Source of the DNA: Bacteroidales bacterium
GTDB taxonomy: Bacteria; Bacteroidota; Bacteroidia; Bacteroidales; Paludibacteraceae
Length of the DNA stretch: 19,882 nt
Direction of reading: 5' to 3'
Assembly: GCA_900766775.1 (NCBI GenBank)
Contig: CAAFXN010000241.1
Span: forward strand, 1-19,882
The first letter of the stretch is position 1, and every line of letters begins with the position of its first letter. The notes beneath the pieces were generated by a model that had not been told where the DNA came from, did no database searches, and was given only the letters and a program-made list of their open reading frames with translations. This document shows positions 1 to 6,790 of this stretch, in pieces. Made by a program: the position numbers and the translations under genes.

Positions 1-55
1 TATCGGAAACTTTGGGTAACGAACCTTGGCGTGAGAAACGTGTTTCGAGTCCTCG

Positions 56-313
56 TTATTTGCTGTTTTGTAAGTTCTCCGCCATCTTTTCTATTTTGGC
101 TTTCTGCGCTGCGCGCTGCGCACGCATATCGTTGGTGGAATCCACCCGCGTAGTATCTTCCGGAGTAGGCTCATACCAGTGGTCTCCCCACCCGTCCGGC
201 GGTCCCGGTGCATAGCATGCCACCACCGTGAAACATACGCCCGTCGCCATCAAGAGGCGAATACCCGCCCGCAAGCACTTCTCCCATTTCTTGCGAAGTA
301 CCTTCTCTTTCAT
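56..313 (-). CDS. Small hypothetical lipoprotein (85 aa)
   Basis: I do not recognise a named family. The N-terminus is rich in Lys and Arg, followed by a short hydrophobic stretch and a lipobox-like VVAC with the acceptor Cys at residue 33. A short Pro/Gly/Trp-rich segment follows (YAPGPPDGWGDHWYEP). The rest is a charged, probably helical tail. This predicts a small protein lipid-anchored in the envelope. It starts at the ATG at 311-313 and has its own consensus promoter just upstream, so it is probably transcribed separately from the hydrolase gene 149 bp away. An inverted repeat overlaps that promoter. Function unknown. The lipoprotein reading rests only on the N-terminus and the lipobox. 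Confidence 0.65.
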   Translation of the reverse strand: MKEKVLRKKWEKCLRAGIRLLMATGVCFTVVACYAPGPPDGWGDHWYEPTPEDTTRVDSTNDMRAQRAAQKAKIEKMAENLQNSK

Positions 314-345
314 AATCTCTTTGGTTCGTTGATTGATTTCGGCTG

Positions 346-377
346 CAAAATTACTAATTTTTCGCTAAATATGCAAA
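346..377 (-). promoter_or_regulatory. Bacteroidota-type promoter of the small lipoprotein
   Basis: On the minus strand, TAATTTTG (346-353) matches the TAnnTTTG -7 box. It is preceded, after exactly 20 nt, by TTTG (374-377), the -33 box. The start codon lies about 33 nt downstream. Confidence 0.6.
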
Positions 378-390
378 TCTACTTGCATAT
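369..390. promoter_or_regulatory. Inverted repeat over the -33 box, possible operator
   Basis: ATATGCAA (369-376) and TTGCATAT (383-390) form a perfect 8-bp inverted repeat with a 6-nt centre. Its left arm contains the -33 TTTG of the lipoprotein promoter, which is where a dimeric regulator would bind. There is no T-run after it, so it is not a terminator. The operator role is inferred from position only. Confidence 0.35.
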
Positions 391-462
391 ATTGATTACA
401 TTTTGCAGTAGAAATAGAAGTTTCGGAACACATTAGTATCACGTGCATCGTCTTCCTTCGCA

Positions 463-1248
463 CTAAGGATGTGCAAACACCCACTCTAAACGTTGCACCG
501 TGTAACTTTCTTTGCAGGTCGTCTCATGGTCCCAGGCTTCTTCTGTATCAAACTGATACTCACCTCCGTAGGCAGCCACGCTATCCAAGAAACTCTGCAA
601 TCGCACCTCCTCGGGTTTCATCACCCTATCTTTTCCGCCCATAACCGTATAGACAGGCGTTTGAGCCACCTTTGCAGCATCACAATTCTTCGGATTGCCG
701 GCGCAAGGCATAGCCGCACAAAAGTAGTGCGGATAAAGAGATAGCATGTTCCATGTGCCCGTCCCTCCCATGGAACCACCAAACAGATAAACACTCACCT
801 CTTCTTCCGTTTGCGCCGCGTCTAACATGCCCTTCAATACGGATGCCATCTTCACCCAATCCATCATCTTTCCTTTGGCATCTTTCTCCGGACACTGCGG
901 GACTAAGAACACTACCCTTTTTCGTTTGGAAACCAAGTAGTTGGCAATCGTGTCAATGGCTGGTTCACTCATCTGTTTCTCGTTATCCGTTCCTTTGGAA
1001 GAACCTCCATGCAGATACATGATAACAGCCAATCTCCTCTCTCTGTGCTTGCCAATCTCCGCTTTCCTATATCCCCACTCCACCCCCGCATACGGGAAAC
1101 AGCACTTCTCAAACACCACGACTTCTTCCTCTTCTTCGGGTAGCACCACCTCTTCTATTTCTCCATTGCTCGGCAACGGACTATCCACGGAGCACCCCGC
1201 CATTATCACCAAGCAGACCAATCCAATATAGAAACCTTCCTTTTTCAT
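463..1248 (-). CDS. Alpha/beta-hydrolase lipoprotein (putative esterase/peptidase)
   Basis: Predicted secreted, lipid-anchored hydrolase of 261 aa in the dienelactone hydrolase / prolyl-oligopeptidase-like group. The N-terminus has a lipobox, IMAGC, with Cys19, followed by a Glu-rich linker (about residues 31-44). The fold signature is clear: YLHGG (78-82) for the oxyanion region, GGSMGG with nucleophile Ser159, GGKDRVM with the acid Asp207, and WDHETT with His241. The catalytic triad is therefore complete. The substrate cannot be told from sequence; related surface enzymes cleave esters or short peptides. The gene starts 21 nt after the sigma-factor stop codon and is most likely the third gene of that operon, which suggests it may be an output or partner of the stress module. 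Confidence 0.8.
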   Translation of the reverse strand: MKKEGFYIGLVCLVIMAGCSVDSPLPSNGEIEEVVLPEEEEEVVVFEKCCFPYAGVEWGYRKAEIGKHRERRLAVIMYLHGGSSKGTDNEKQMSEPAIDTIANYLVSKRKRVVFLVPQCPEKDAKGKMMDWVKMASVLKGMLDAAQTEEEVSVYLFGGSMGGTGTWNMLSLYPHYFCAAMPCAGNPKNCDAAKVAQTPVYTVMGGKDRVMKPEEVRLQSFLDSVAAYGGEYQFDTEEAWDHETTCKESYTVQRLEWVFAHP

Positions 1249-1269
1249 AACCTACATTATTTCTATCTT

Positions 1270-1893
1270 TTATAGTTCAAGAAAAACATCATCTTCCGCA
1301 AAAGCACTCCACTCCTCCGAGGCATAAACTACCTCAATAGCATCGGAAGTAAGACTTGATGAAGGACGAACAACGCCTATGCTCAAAGTGATAACCAATG
1401 CCACAGACACCGCCGCGGCAGTAATCCAATAACTTATCTTGCGCTTTGCCAGACTGTAATTCATCTTCGCCGCCCCGATGGTAGAGCCCGTGATGGCGGC
1501 TATCTCATCATAAGACATATCCTCATGGTATCGCAGGTTGAACACCGCCCGCTGAGTAGGCGGCAGGCGCAAAACGGTCTGCTCCAACCGCGCCAGCAGT
1601 TCCTGCCCCATCTCCACCTGCGGCTCGGCTTTCAATGTTTGCAGCGTCTGTACATCCACATCGTCCAGCGATTCACACACCTTCTCATCACGCAGCCACA
1701 TAAAGGCGCAATTGGTTGCCACGCGATAGACATACGCCCGCTCGGAGGGCTGCTCGCGCAACTCTCCGAGGTGGGTAAATAGTTGTATCCACGTGTTTTG
1801 CAGCACATCCTTGGCGTCCTCGCTATTGCGGAGCATACGCCGCAAATAGCGATAGAGCGGTTGCTGATAGATTTTGACGATTCGCTCCATCAT
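1270..1893 (-). CDS. ECF sigma factor with C-terminal membrane segment
   Basis: RNA polymerase sigma-70 factor of the extracytoplasmic function type, 207 aa. Region 2 covers about residues 6-72 (LYRYLRRMLRNSEDAKDVLQ, then WLRDEK). Region 4 covers about 100-152, with LRLPPTQRAVFNLRY and the recognition helix around GSTIGAAKMNYSLAKRK. Such proteins usually end here. This one runs straight on into a hydrophobic segment at about 156-175 (ITAAAVSVALVITLSIGVV) and a roughly 30-residue acidic tail. The topology predicts a membrane-tethered sigma factor with its tail in the periplasm. The start codon overlaps the upstream Spy-like stop codon as ATGA (1890-1893), indicating translational coupling. No separate anti-sigma gene is present. 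The extension may be a fused remnant of one. Confidence 0.85.
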   Translation of the reverse strand: MMERIVKIYQQPLYRYLRRMLRNSEDAKDVLQNTWIQLFTHLGELREQPSERAYVYRVATNCAFMWLRDEKVCESLDDVDVQTLQTLKAEPQVEMGQELLARLEQTVLRLPPTQRAVFNLRYHEDMSYDEIAAITGSTIGAAKMNYSLAKRKISYWITAAAVSVALVITLSIGVVRPSSSLTSDAIEVVYASEEWSAFAEDDVFLEL

Positions 1894-2306
1894 TTTTGAA
1901 TTTTCTCTCTTCTACTTTTCTCATCATCGTAAATTTGTTGAATCTGCGATGGCGACAGCACCTTACGGAGTTTGTGATAATACTCCAGCCGCAGGTCGAT
2001 AATGGCGCGCTGCCGATTAAATCGAGCCAAAATCTCATTCTCCAACGCTTCTTCGGTAGGCTCCTCTGCCTTCGGAACGGCATACAGCCGCTTCAAAGCC
2101 AACATCTGTTTGTTGTAGTCGGCATAGATTTGCCGGAAAGTGGCGGCTTGCGTCTCGTCAAGCGCAAAAGTCTGAATATACCCGTTGGTTAATTCAGTGA
2201 GTTGTTGCTGGCGAGCCGCTTTTTTCTGTTCTTTACTGAGGTCTGCTTGTGCCATCAGACCGATGCTCAACATAAGTGTCAGCACCACGATTGAAATTCT
2301 TTTCAT
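1890..2306 (-). CDS. Spy/CpxP-like periplasmic protein
   Basis: Small exported helical protein of 138 aa. It has a signal peptide (KR, then a hydrophobic run, with likely cleavage after AQA at about residue 21). The mature part is charged and alpha-helical with two LTxxQ-like motifs, LDETQ (49-53) and LSPSQ (117-121), typical of the Spy/CpxP/CnrX group. Members of that group act as periplasmic chaperones or metal/stress sensors. I start it at the ATG at 2304-2306, giving MKRISI; an ATG two codons earlier (2312) is equally possible. Starts further upstream only add residues ahead of the signal peptide. It is the first gene of the operon and its stop codon overlaps the sigma-factor start. The order sensor-sigma recalls CnrX-CnrH, but the intervening anti-sigma gene is absent. 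No clean TAnnTTTG promoter is visible upstream. Confidence 0.75.
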   Translation of the reverse strand: MKRISIVVLTLMLSIGLMAQADLSKEQKKAARQQQLTELTNGYIQTFALDETQAATFRQIYADYNKQMLALKRLYAVPKAEEPTEEALENEILARFNRQRAIIDLRLEYYHKLRKVLSPSQIQQIYDDEKSRREKIQK

Positions 2307-2392
2307 ACCCATTCTTGTTTTGAAAGTTAGACATTGTTTGTTAATGGTTCTATTGATATAGATGCAACGAATAGCCAAAAGTAAAATGAACA

Positions 2393-2430
2393 TACAAAAA
2401 AATTAGGTCATAGCAATCTCTGACCTAATT
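2393..2430 (-). terminator. Rho-independent terminator after the metallopeptidase gene
   Basis: AATTAGGTCA (2401-2410) and TGACCTAATT (2421-2430) form a perfect 10-bp stem with a 10-nt loop. On the minus strand the stem runs into an uninterrupted T-run of complement 2395-2402. It lies 52 bp beyond the peptidase stop codon and separates that gene from the Spy/sigma operon. Confidence 0.85.
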
Positions 2431-2481
2431 TCTTTTGGCGATAGCATGTCTTAGCAATGAGGTTTGTGTAAGATTACATAC

Positions 2482-4539
2482 TCACTCTGCCAGCGCCTTT
2501 CGCACGGCTGCCAGTATCGGCTCAATGCTCGGTGTGGCACCCACTGCCTGCAAGAGCCAATGGTCGGGGGTCAGGCGACCCTGTTGGTAGATACGGGTGT
2601 ATTCCGCTGCCCATGCCTGCGGCGTGGGGCACTCGCGCAGGTGCTGCTCCAGTTGGAACTGCACGATGTTGCCTATCGGGTAGTTAGGCAGGTACATCGG
2701 TACATCCACCATGTGGGAATAGATAGCCAGCAAGACACAATCGTGCTCGCCCAGCACGGGCTCGTAATACTGATTCCAGACCTCTTTGGCTATGCTTAAT
2801 GTCGCCTCACGCAGAGCCGCAGCGTCTGCCTCGGGATGGGCATAGAGCCACTGCCACATCTGCATATCCACAAGGCTCACGCCCATAATCTCGTACATCG
2901 ACCAGAAGATGTCCAAGTCAGGACCCTCTAAATCTCCCAAAATCCACCCCAAAAATCTAAGATTTTTCGGGGACCCCGGAAAGGGAGACTGCTTATTCTC
3001 CAGCAACTCCAAGTCGCGGGCTTGGAAGAGGAAAGCCGACGCCTCGGTGAACGCCGTGTTGGGCACGCCGGCGAGGGTGTAGTAGTCTATATCGTACAGG
3101 TCAAGCACCTGCTCCACATTGTGTCCGAACTCATGCACGGCGATGTTGTAGCCCTTGTAGTCCATACCACCCTGCCCTATTCGTGTGCGCAGACGCGCCG
3201 GCTCCTTTCGTCCGAGTGCGGGCCACGCATGCCCCGAGCCGCGCGCCGGCTCCACCACGATATGGTTGCAAATCTCCTCCGCCTTCGCGGGCGCAAAGCC
3301 CAACGCCTGCAACATCCGCGGCATATCGCGATGGAACGCCTCTGCATCGGGATAGCGGCGGCGGGTCTGCGCCGTCAGCGCGTCTTGGTCTAAGGTCGCG
3401 CGCGTCTTGAAGCCATCGTACCATATATCATAGGGGCGCAAGTCGCGTCCCAACCGTTGCGCAATCAGTTTGCCCACCTCCGCCACCTCGGGCGCGGAGA
3501 TGAGACTGCGGAAGAGCGAATCCACCTGCTCCAACGGCATCTCTATGCTCTCCTCGAAGTTGCGGATAATCGCTGTGGGGGCTTGCGGGCAATAGGCATC
3601 CGCCTGCCGATAAGCGTGGAAATGCCCCAAAATACGCTCGTAGCGCGTGTCAGGCTCGCGGGCAGGCTGCGCACAGGTGTTGGAATAGGGTTTCCAGTCG
3701 CAGGGGTGGTTGATGACCGCCTGCGGGATAGACTGCTCCACAATGCGTTGCATCACCTTGAAAATCATCTCCTGCCGCTCGCGGGAAAGGGCGTCGCTGC
3801 CATAGTTGGCTTTCAGTTCGTCGCGCAGATTCCAGTGGGAAAGCAGCACCACGTCCTCGTCCCAGAGCCGCCGCTCGTCCTCCGTGAGCAGGCTGCCCAT
3901 ATAGATATTGTAGTCGGCAATGTAGTTCTCCGCATCGGCATACGCCTGCGCCACCTCCTGCGCCACGCGGGCAGGGACGCGGGTGGTGAACATATCGCCC
4001 ATGCGAGCCGCAGCCCACTCGAAGCGCGACCAACTGCCGCCGAGCGCGTTCTTCTCCGCCAACGTGTAGTGAGGGAAGTTGAGGATAGTGAGAAACGCCA
4101 TTTTGTTGGCGAACATGTCGTCACTGAAATGCGCCATCGGGCTGTAAGCACTCATTATCCAGTCGGGCTCGCCCGGGGTAGCGGCGTTGGTCAGTTGGGT
4201 GGGCTTGAGCAACTCCACCGAGAGCATATCCGCCGCCTCGTAGCAGCGCTCCCATATACGCGACAACTGCTCCAGCAGTTCGGCGCGCGCCTCATCGTCT
4301 GCCGCCACTTGCGCCACGGCAAACGCCTTGAACTCCTCCGCCGTGCCGTCCTGCGGTTGCCAGAGTGCCGCCGCCTGCGACACGCCACGCGCCACCCGCG
4401 CACTGTCTGCCTCGGGCTTCGCCGTCAGCACTGCCGATACCGTCTCTTGAACGACCTGCTCGGAGAACACACCTTCAGCGGTCTTTGCACAACTTGATAG
4501 TAACACCATAGTAAAGAAAATACCTAATACCTTTTTCAT
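2482..4539 (-). CDS. HEFGH zinc metallopeptidase lipoprotein (M3-like)
   Basis: Large predicted secreted zinc peptidase of 685 aa. The signal peptide ends in a lipobox, LLSSC, with Cys17. The zinc site is HEFGH at about 469-473, with a likely third ligand Glu499 in NTAFTEASAF 26 residues later. This is the spacing of gluzincins such as the M3 oligopeptidases, so I expect peptide or dipeptide cleavage at the cell envelope. I chose the ATG at 4537-4539 because the residues a longer reading frame would add are translated from an AT-rich tandem repeat. Residues about 518-536 are translated from a palindromic element that does not look like part of the domain. panB lies 136 nt upstream on the same strand. 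No promoter of its own is visible, so it may be co-transcribed with panB. The exact peptidase family is uncertain. Confidence 0.8.
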   Translation of the reverse strand: MKKVLGIFFTMVLLSSCAKTAEGVFSEQVVQETVSAVLTAKPEADSARVARGVSQAAALWQPQDGTAEEFKAFAVAQVAADDEARAELLEQLSRIWERCYEAADMLSVELLKPTQLTNAATPGEPDWIMSAYSPMAHFSDDMFANKMAFLTILNFPHYTLAEKNALGGSWSRFEWAAARMGDMFTTRVPARVAQEVAQAYADAENYIADYNIYMGSLLTEDERRLWDEDVVLLSHWNLRDELKANYGSDALSRERQEMIFKVMQRIVEQSIPQAVINHPCDWKPYSNTCAQPAREPDTRYERILGHFHAYRQADAYCPQAPTAIIRNFEESIEMPLEQVDSLFRSLISAPEVAEVGKLIAQRLGRDLRPYDIWYDGFKTRATLDQDALTAQTRRRYPDAEAFHRDMPRMLQALGFAPAKAEEICNHIVVEPARGSGHAWPALGRKEPARLRTRIGQGGMDYKGYNIAVHEFGHNVEQVLDLYDIDYYTLAGVPNTAFTEASAFLFQARDLELLENKQSPFPGSPKNLRFLGWILGDLEGPDLDIFWSMYEIMGVSLVDMQMWQWLYAHPEADAAALREATLSIAKEVWNQYYEPVLGEHDCVLLAIYSHMVDVPMYLPNYPIGNIVQFQLEQHLRECPTPQAWAAEYTRIYQQGRLTPDHWLLQAVGATPSIEPILAAVRKALAE
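2933..2988. repeat. Palindromic element inside the metallopeptidase coding region
   Basis: Outer arms TCTCCC (2933-2938) and GGGAGA (2983-2988) enclose an inner hairpin: on the minus strand CCCCGAAAAATCT, one T, then AGATTTTTGGGG. That is a 12-bp stem with one bulged G. The element is read through in frame as residues such as SPFPGSPKNLRFLGWIL. The flanking peptide (LELL before, LDIFWSMYEI after) reads like a continuous helical domain. Confidence 0.6.
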
Positions 4540-4548
4540 AAAACTATT

Positions 4549-4676
4549 CAATTTGACAATCTGACAATTTACGATTTGACAATTATTTTTATTTGACAAT
4601 TTAACAATTTACAATTTAACAATTGACCATGCGGCGCATAATTGTAAAATAGTAAATTGTCCAATTGTAAATTATC
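4549..4676. repeat. AT-rich tandem word repeat before the peptidase gene
   Basis: The gap between panB and the peptidase consists largely of degenerate 8-nt words (CAATTTGA, CAATTTAA, CAATTTAC), interrupted by a small palindrome, ATGCGGCGCAT (4629-4639). The tract runs up to the panB stop codon on one side and nearly to the peptidase start on the other. It would be an unstructured leader for the peptidase message. No other signal is seen here. Confidence 0.6.
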
Positions 4677-5490
4677 AATACGCTTCCTCTGCGTTGGGAA
4701 AACTACCATCGCGAACCGCCTCGATATAGTTGCCCACTGCCGTGTTGACCTCGCCTGCCAGTTCAGCAAAATGGCGCAGGAACTTCGGCTTGAAGCCCGT
4801 GTTCAGCCCCAGCATATCGTGCAGCACCAGCACTTGTCCGCTCGTGGCGTTGCCTGCGCCGATACCGATGGTCGGGCAACTGACCGCCTCGGTTACTTTT
4901 GCTGCCAACGCGGCGGGGATTTTCTCCAATACGATGGCAAAACAGCCTGCCTCGTCCAGCAGTTGCGCGTCGCGCAGCAGTTTCTCTGCCTCATTCGCCT
5001 CTTTCGCCCGCAAGCCGTAGCCGCCGAATTGGTTCACGCTCTGGGGGGTCAGTCCGAGGTGTCCCATCACGGGGACACCCGCCTGCACCAAGTGGCGCAC
5101 CAGCGGAATTATCTCCTCGCCGCCTTCCATCTTCACAGCGTCTGCCCCACTCTCTTTCATCATGCGGATGGCATTGCGCACCCCGTCCTCGGTGCTAATC
5201 TGATAACTGCCGAACGGCATATCCGCTACCACGAGACAGTGCTTCGCGCCGCGCACCACACCCCGCGTCAGAAATATCATCTCGTCGAGCGTGATAGGCA
5301 GCGTGTACTGGTTGCCGCATACCACGTTGCTGGCACTGTCGCCCACGAGAATCATATCCAGCCCCGCCTCGTCCAGCAGGCGCGTGAGGGTAAAGTCATA
5401 ACTGGTCAGCATGGTGATTTTCTCACCTGCGGCTTTCATCTGACGAATCTTTGCGGTCGTCATCCGCGAGTTTTGTACATGTACTGACAT
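4675..5490 (-). CDS. panB: 3-methyl-2-oxobutanoate hydroxymethyltransferase
   Basis: First committed step of pantothenate (coenzyme A) synthesis: transfer of a hydroxymethyl group from 5,10-methylenetetrahydrofolate to alpha-ketoisovalerate, giving ketopantoate in the cytoplasm. At 271 aa it is full length. Active-site residues known from the family are in place: Asp51 (ILVGDS) and Asp90 (VVADMPFGSY) for the metal, Lys120 and Glu122 (VKMEGG), and the catalytic base Glu189 (IVLEKIP). GIGAGNATSGQVLVLHD is also typical. The start at 5490 is the only one giving the usual N-terminus and lies 46 nt from a consensus promoter. panC and panD are not in the window. The last codons border a repeat tract. 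Confidence 0.96.
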   Translation of the reverse strand: MSVHVQNSRMTTAKIRQMKAAGEKITMLTSYDFTLTRLLDEAGLDMILVGDSASNVVCGNQYTLPITLDEMIFLTRGVVRGAKHCLVVADMPFGSYQISTEDGVRNAIRMMKESGADAVKMEGGEEIIPLVRHLVQAGVPVMGHLGLTPQSVNQFGGYGLRAKEANEAEKLLRDAQLLDEAGCFAIVLEKIPAALAAKVTEAVSCPTIGIGAGNATSGQVLVLHDMLGLNTGFKPKFLRHFAELAGEVNTAVGNYIEAVRDGSFPNAEEAY

Positions 5491-5493
5491 GGT

Positions 5494-5530
5494 CTTATTT
5501 ACGATTTAACGAATTACGATTTACGAATTA
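5494..5530. repeat. AT-rich word repeat in the panB leader
   Basis: On the minus strand, TAATTCGTAAATCG is followed by TAATTCGTTAAATCG and a partial third copy. The tract fills the space between the panB -7 box and its start codon, so it should make up the 5' untranslated leader. It is similar in style to the tract at 4549-4676. Confidence 0.5.
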
Positions 5531-5535
5531 TGGGG

Positions 5536-5567
5536 CAAAGGTACTGCTTTTTTCTCGAATAAGCAAA
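5536..5567 (-). promoter_or_regulatory. panB promoter
   Basis: On the minus strand, TTTG (5564-5567), a 20-nt spacer with an A-tract, and TACCTTTG (5536-5543). This is an exact match to the Bacteroidota vegetative consensus. panB begins 46 nt downstream. Confidence 0.75.
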
Positions 5568-5572
5568 AGAAA

Positions 5573-5604
5573 TTTGCTCAATTCGCTAAAAAGCAGTACC
5601 TTTG
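5573..5604 (+). promoter_or_regulatory. Promoter of the FecCD-family permease gene
   Basis: TTTG (5573-5576), a 20-nt spacer and TACCTTTG (5597-5604). It is the mirror image of the panB promoter, and the two -33 boxes are only 5 bp apart. The start codon is about 120 nt downstream, leaving a leader of over 100 nt. Confidence 0.7.
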
Positions 5605-5632
5605 CGGGGGAAAAGTGGGTTACGGCGGAGCA

Positions 5633-5726
5633 TGCCTAAACAATTTGTTCCAAACTGCCCGTCCGCGACACAGTCGGGACGTCCCCAGTAGCCTGCGCCC
5701 TCATAATTCTTAATTCATAATTAGCA
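5633..5726 (+). other. Leader of the permease gene, unassigned
   Basis: The predicted 5' leader holds a GC-rich block with the palindrome GGGACGTCCC (5677-5686), then an AT-rich word repeat (TAATTCTTAATTCATAATTA) ending right before the ATG. I looked for a cobalamin riboswitch, expected for some transporters of this family, and see no B12 box. The GC-rich block may be an interspersed repeat fragment. Confidence 0.35.
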
Positions 5727-6704
5727 ATGCGTTCAAACTCGCTCATATATTTATTGCTCTCTTTCAGCCTATTGGGGCTGTTTGTATTAGACCTCTGCGG
5801 GGGTACTATATGGCTCAATCCGTTGTCGCTGTTTGGCGACCACGGCGACGACCTCGCTCGCCGCATATTGTTTGACCTGCGCCTGCCGAAAGCGCTCACG
5901 GCACTGCTGGCAGGTGTCGGGCTGTCGGTATCGGGCTTGCTCATGCAGACGCTCTTCCGCAACCCGCTGGCGGGACCTTACACGCTGGGGGTGTCATCGG
6001 GTGCGAGTCTCGGCGTGGCGTTGCTGACCATGTGCGGCTTCTCGCTCACCGCGCTGCACTCCGCTTTCTCCACCTTCACCGCCGCCATCCTCGGCGCGGC
6101 GCTTGTCTTGCTGCTCGTGATGGCTGTGTCGCACAAGGTGCGGAGCAATGTCTCGCTGCTCATCGTCGGCATGATGTTCGGCTCTATCGCCGGTGCGTTG
6201 GTCAACCTGATACAGAACTTCGCCAACCCCGACTCGCTCAAACTGTTCATCGTATGGACACTTGGTTCGCTAAGCAATATAGGTTGGCAGCAGTTGCCGC
6301 TCCTCGCGGCAGTGGTGCTCGTGGGCATACTCATCTGCCTATTCCTGATGAAGCCCCTCAACGGCATGGCACTGGGTGAGGAGTACGCGCGGGGCTTAGG
6401 TATTCGCGTAGAGCGTGTGCGGCTGTGGATAGTGGTGGCGACAGGATTGCTCGCCGGCGGTATCACCGCCTATTGCGGACCTATTGCGTTCATCGGCGTG
6501 GCGGTGCCGCATATCGCACGCGGTATCTTCCGCACGTCGAACCATCGTCTCACCCTGCCCGCCACCGCTCTCATCGGCGCGAACATCCTGCTGCTCTGCG
6601 ACCTCGTCTGCTCCGTCTTCACCTACCCCCTGCCCATCTCCACCGTCAGTGCCCTCTTCGGCGCACCCATCATCATCTACATCATCCTTAAGATGAAAGG
6701 ATAA
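5727..6704 (+). CDS. FecCD-family ABC transporter permease
   Basis: Integral inner-membrane permease of the FecCD/BtuC family (325 aa, the normal length), which imports iron-siderophore, haem or cobalamin. Family motifs in order: RLPKALTALLAG (52-63), QTLFRNPLAGPYTLG (74-88), the ATPase-contact loop GEEYARGLGIRV (217-228), GPIAFIGVAVPHIAR (251-265) and LPISTVSALFGAPIIIYI near the end. Many hydrophobic segments fit about ten transmembrane helices. No substrate-binding protein or ATPase gene adjoins it: the next gene on either side is on the opposite strand. The partners must be elsewhere, or the permease is shared. The substrate is undetermined. The gene is followed by a terminator. Confidence 0.9.
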   Translation: MRSNSLIYLLLSFSLLGLFVLDLCGGTIWLNPLSLFGDHGDDLARRILFDLRLPKALTALLAGVGLSVSGLLMQTLFRNPLAGPYTLGVSSGASLGVALLTMCGFSLTALHSAFSTFTAAILGAALVLLLVMAVSHKVRSNVSLLIVGMMFGSIAGALVNLIQNFANPDSLKLFIVWTLGSLSNIGWQQLPLLAAVVLVGILICLFLMKPLNGMALGEEYARGLGIRVERVRLWIVVATGLLAGGITAYCGPIAFIGVAVPHIARGIFRTSNHRLTLPATALIGANILLLCDLVCSVFTYPLPISTVSALFGAPIIIYIILKMKG

Positions 6705-6739
6705 AGGACTACTTTTGTCCTTATAAGTTCCATAACACC

Positions 6740-6779
6740 CTCAGCCTGACAATGTGCGTTGTCGGGCTGAGTTGTTTTA
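6740..6779 (+). terminator. Terminator after the permease gene
   Basis: CTCAGCC then GACA on the left and TGTC then GGCTGAG on the right (6740-6771) form an 11-bp stem with one internal mismatch (T opposite G), which is a wobble pair. TTGTTTTAT follows. A smaller hairpin, AAGGAC/GTCCTT (6704-6722), lies directly at the stop codon. Confidence 0.75.
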
Positions 6780-6790
6780 TATTCGTTCAG

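Larger units (their letters stand above)
5535..5605. repeat. 71-bp palindrome carrying two divergent promoters
   Basis: GCAAAGGTACTGCTTTTT (5535-5552) is perfectly mirrored by 5588-5605. Nested inside are CGAAT/ATTCG (5556-5560, 5581-5585) and AGCAAA/TTTGCT (5562-5567, 5573-5578). The centre is at about 5570. Each half contains one complete promoter facing outward. Confidence 0.8.

Noticed and set aside
1..55. Possible tRNA end (TTTCGAGTC resembling a T-loop)
   Set aside because: The bases flanking the loop do not form a T-stem and no acceptor end or CCA is present. Only a short palindrome GAAACGTGTTTC is there.
430..462. Terminator after the hydrolase gene
   Set aside because: Only broken 4-5 bp complementarity (GTGC/GCAC, TTAGT/ACTAA) with bulges and no T-run.
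3457..4497. Plus-strand open frame of 346 codons opposite the metallopeptidase
   Set aside because: Arg/His/Leu-rich shadow with no motif. The minus strand carries the signal peptide and zinc site.
5606..5726. Cobalamin riboswitch upstream of the FecCD permease
   Set aside because: No B12 box or matching helices. The leader is too short for the class and mostly repeat-like.
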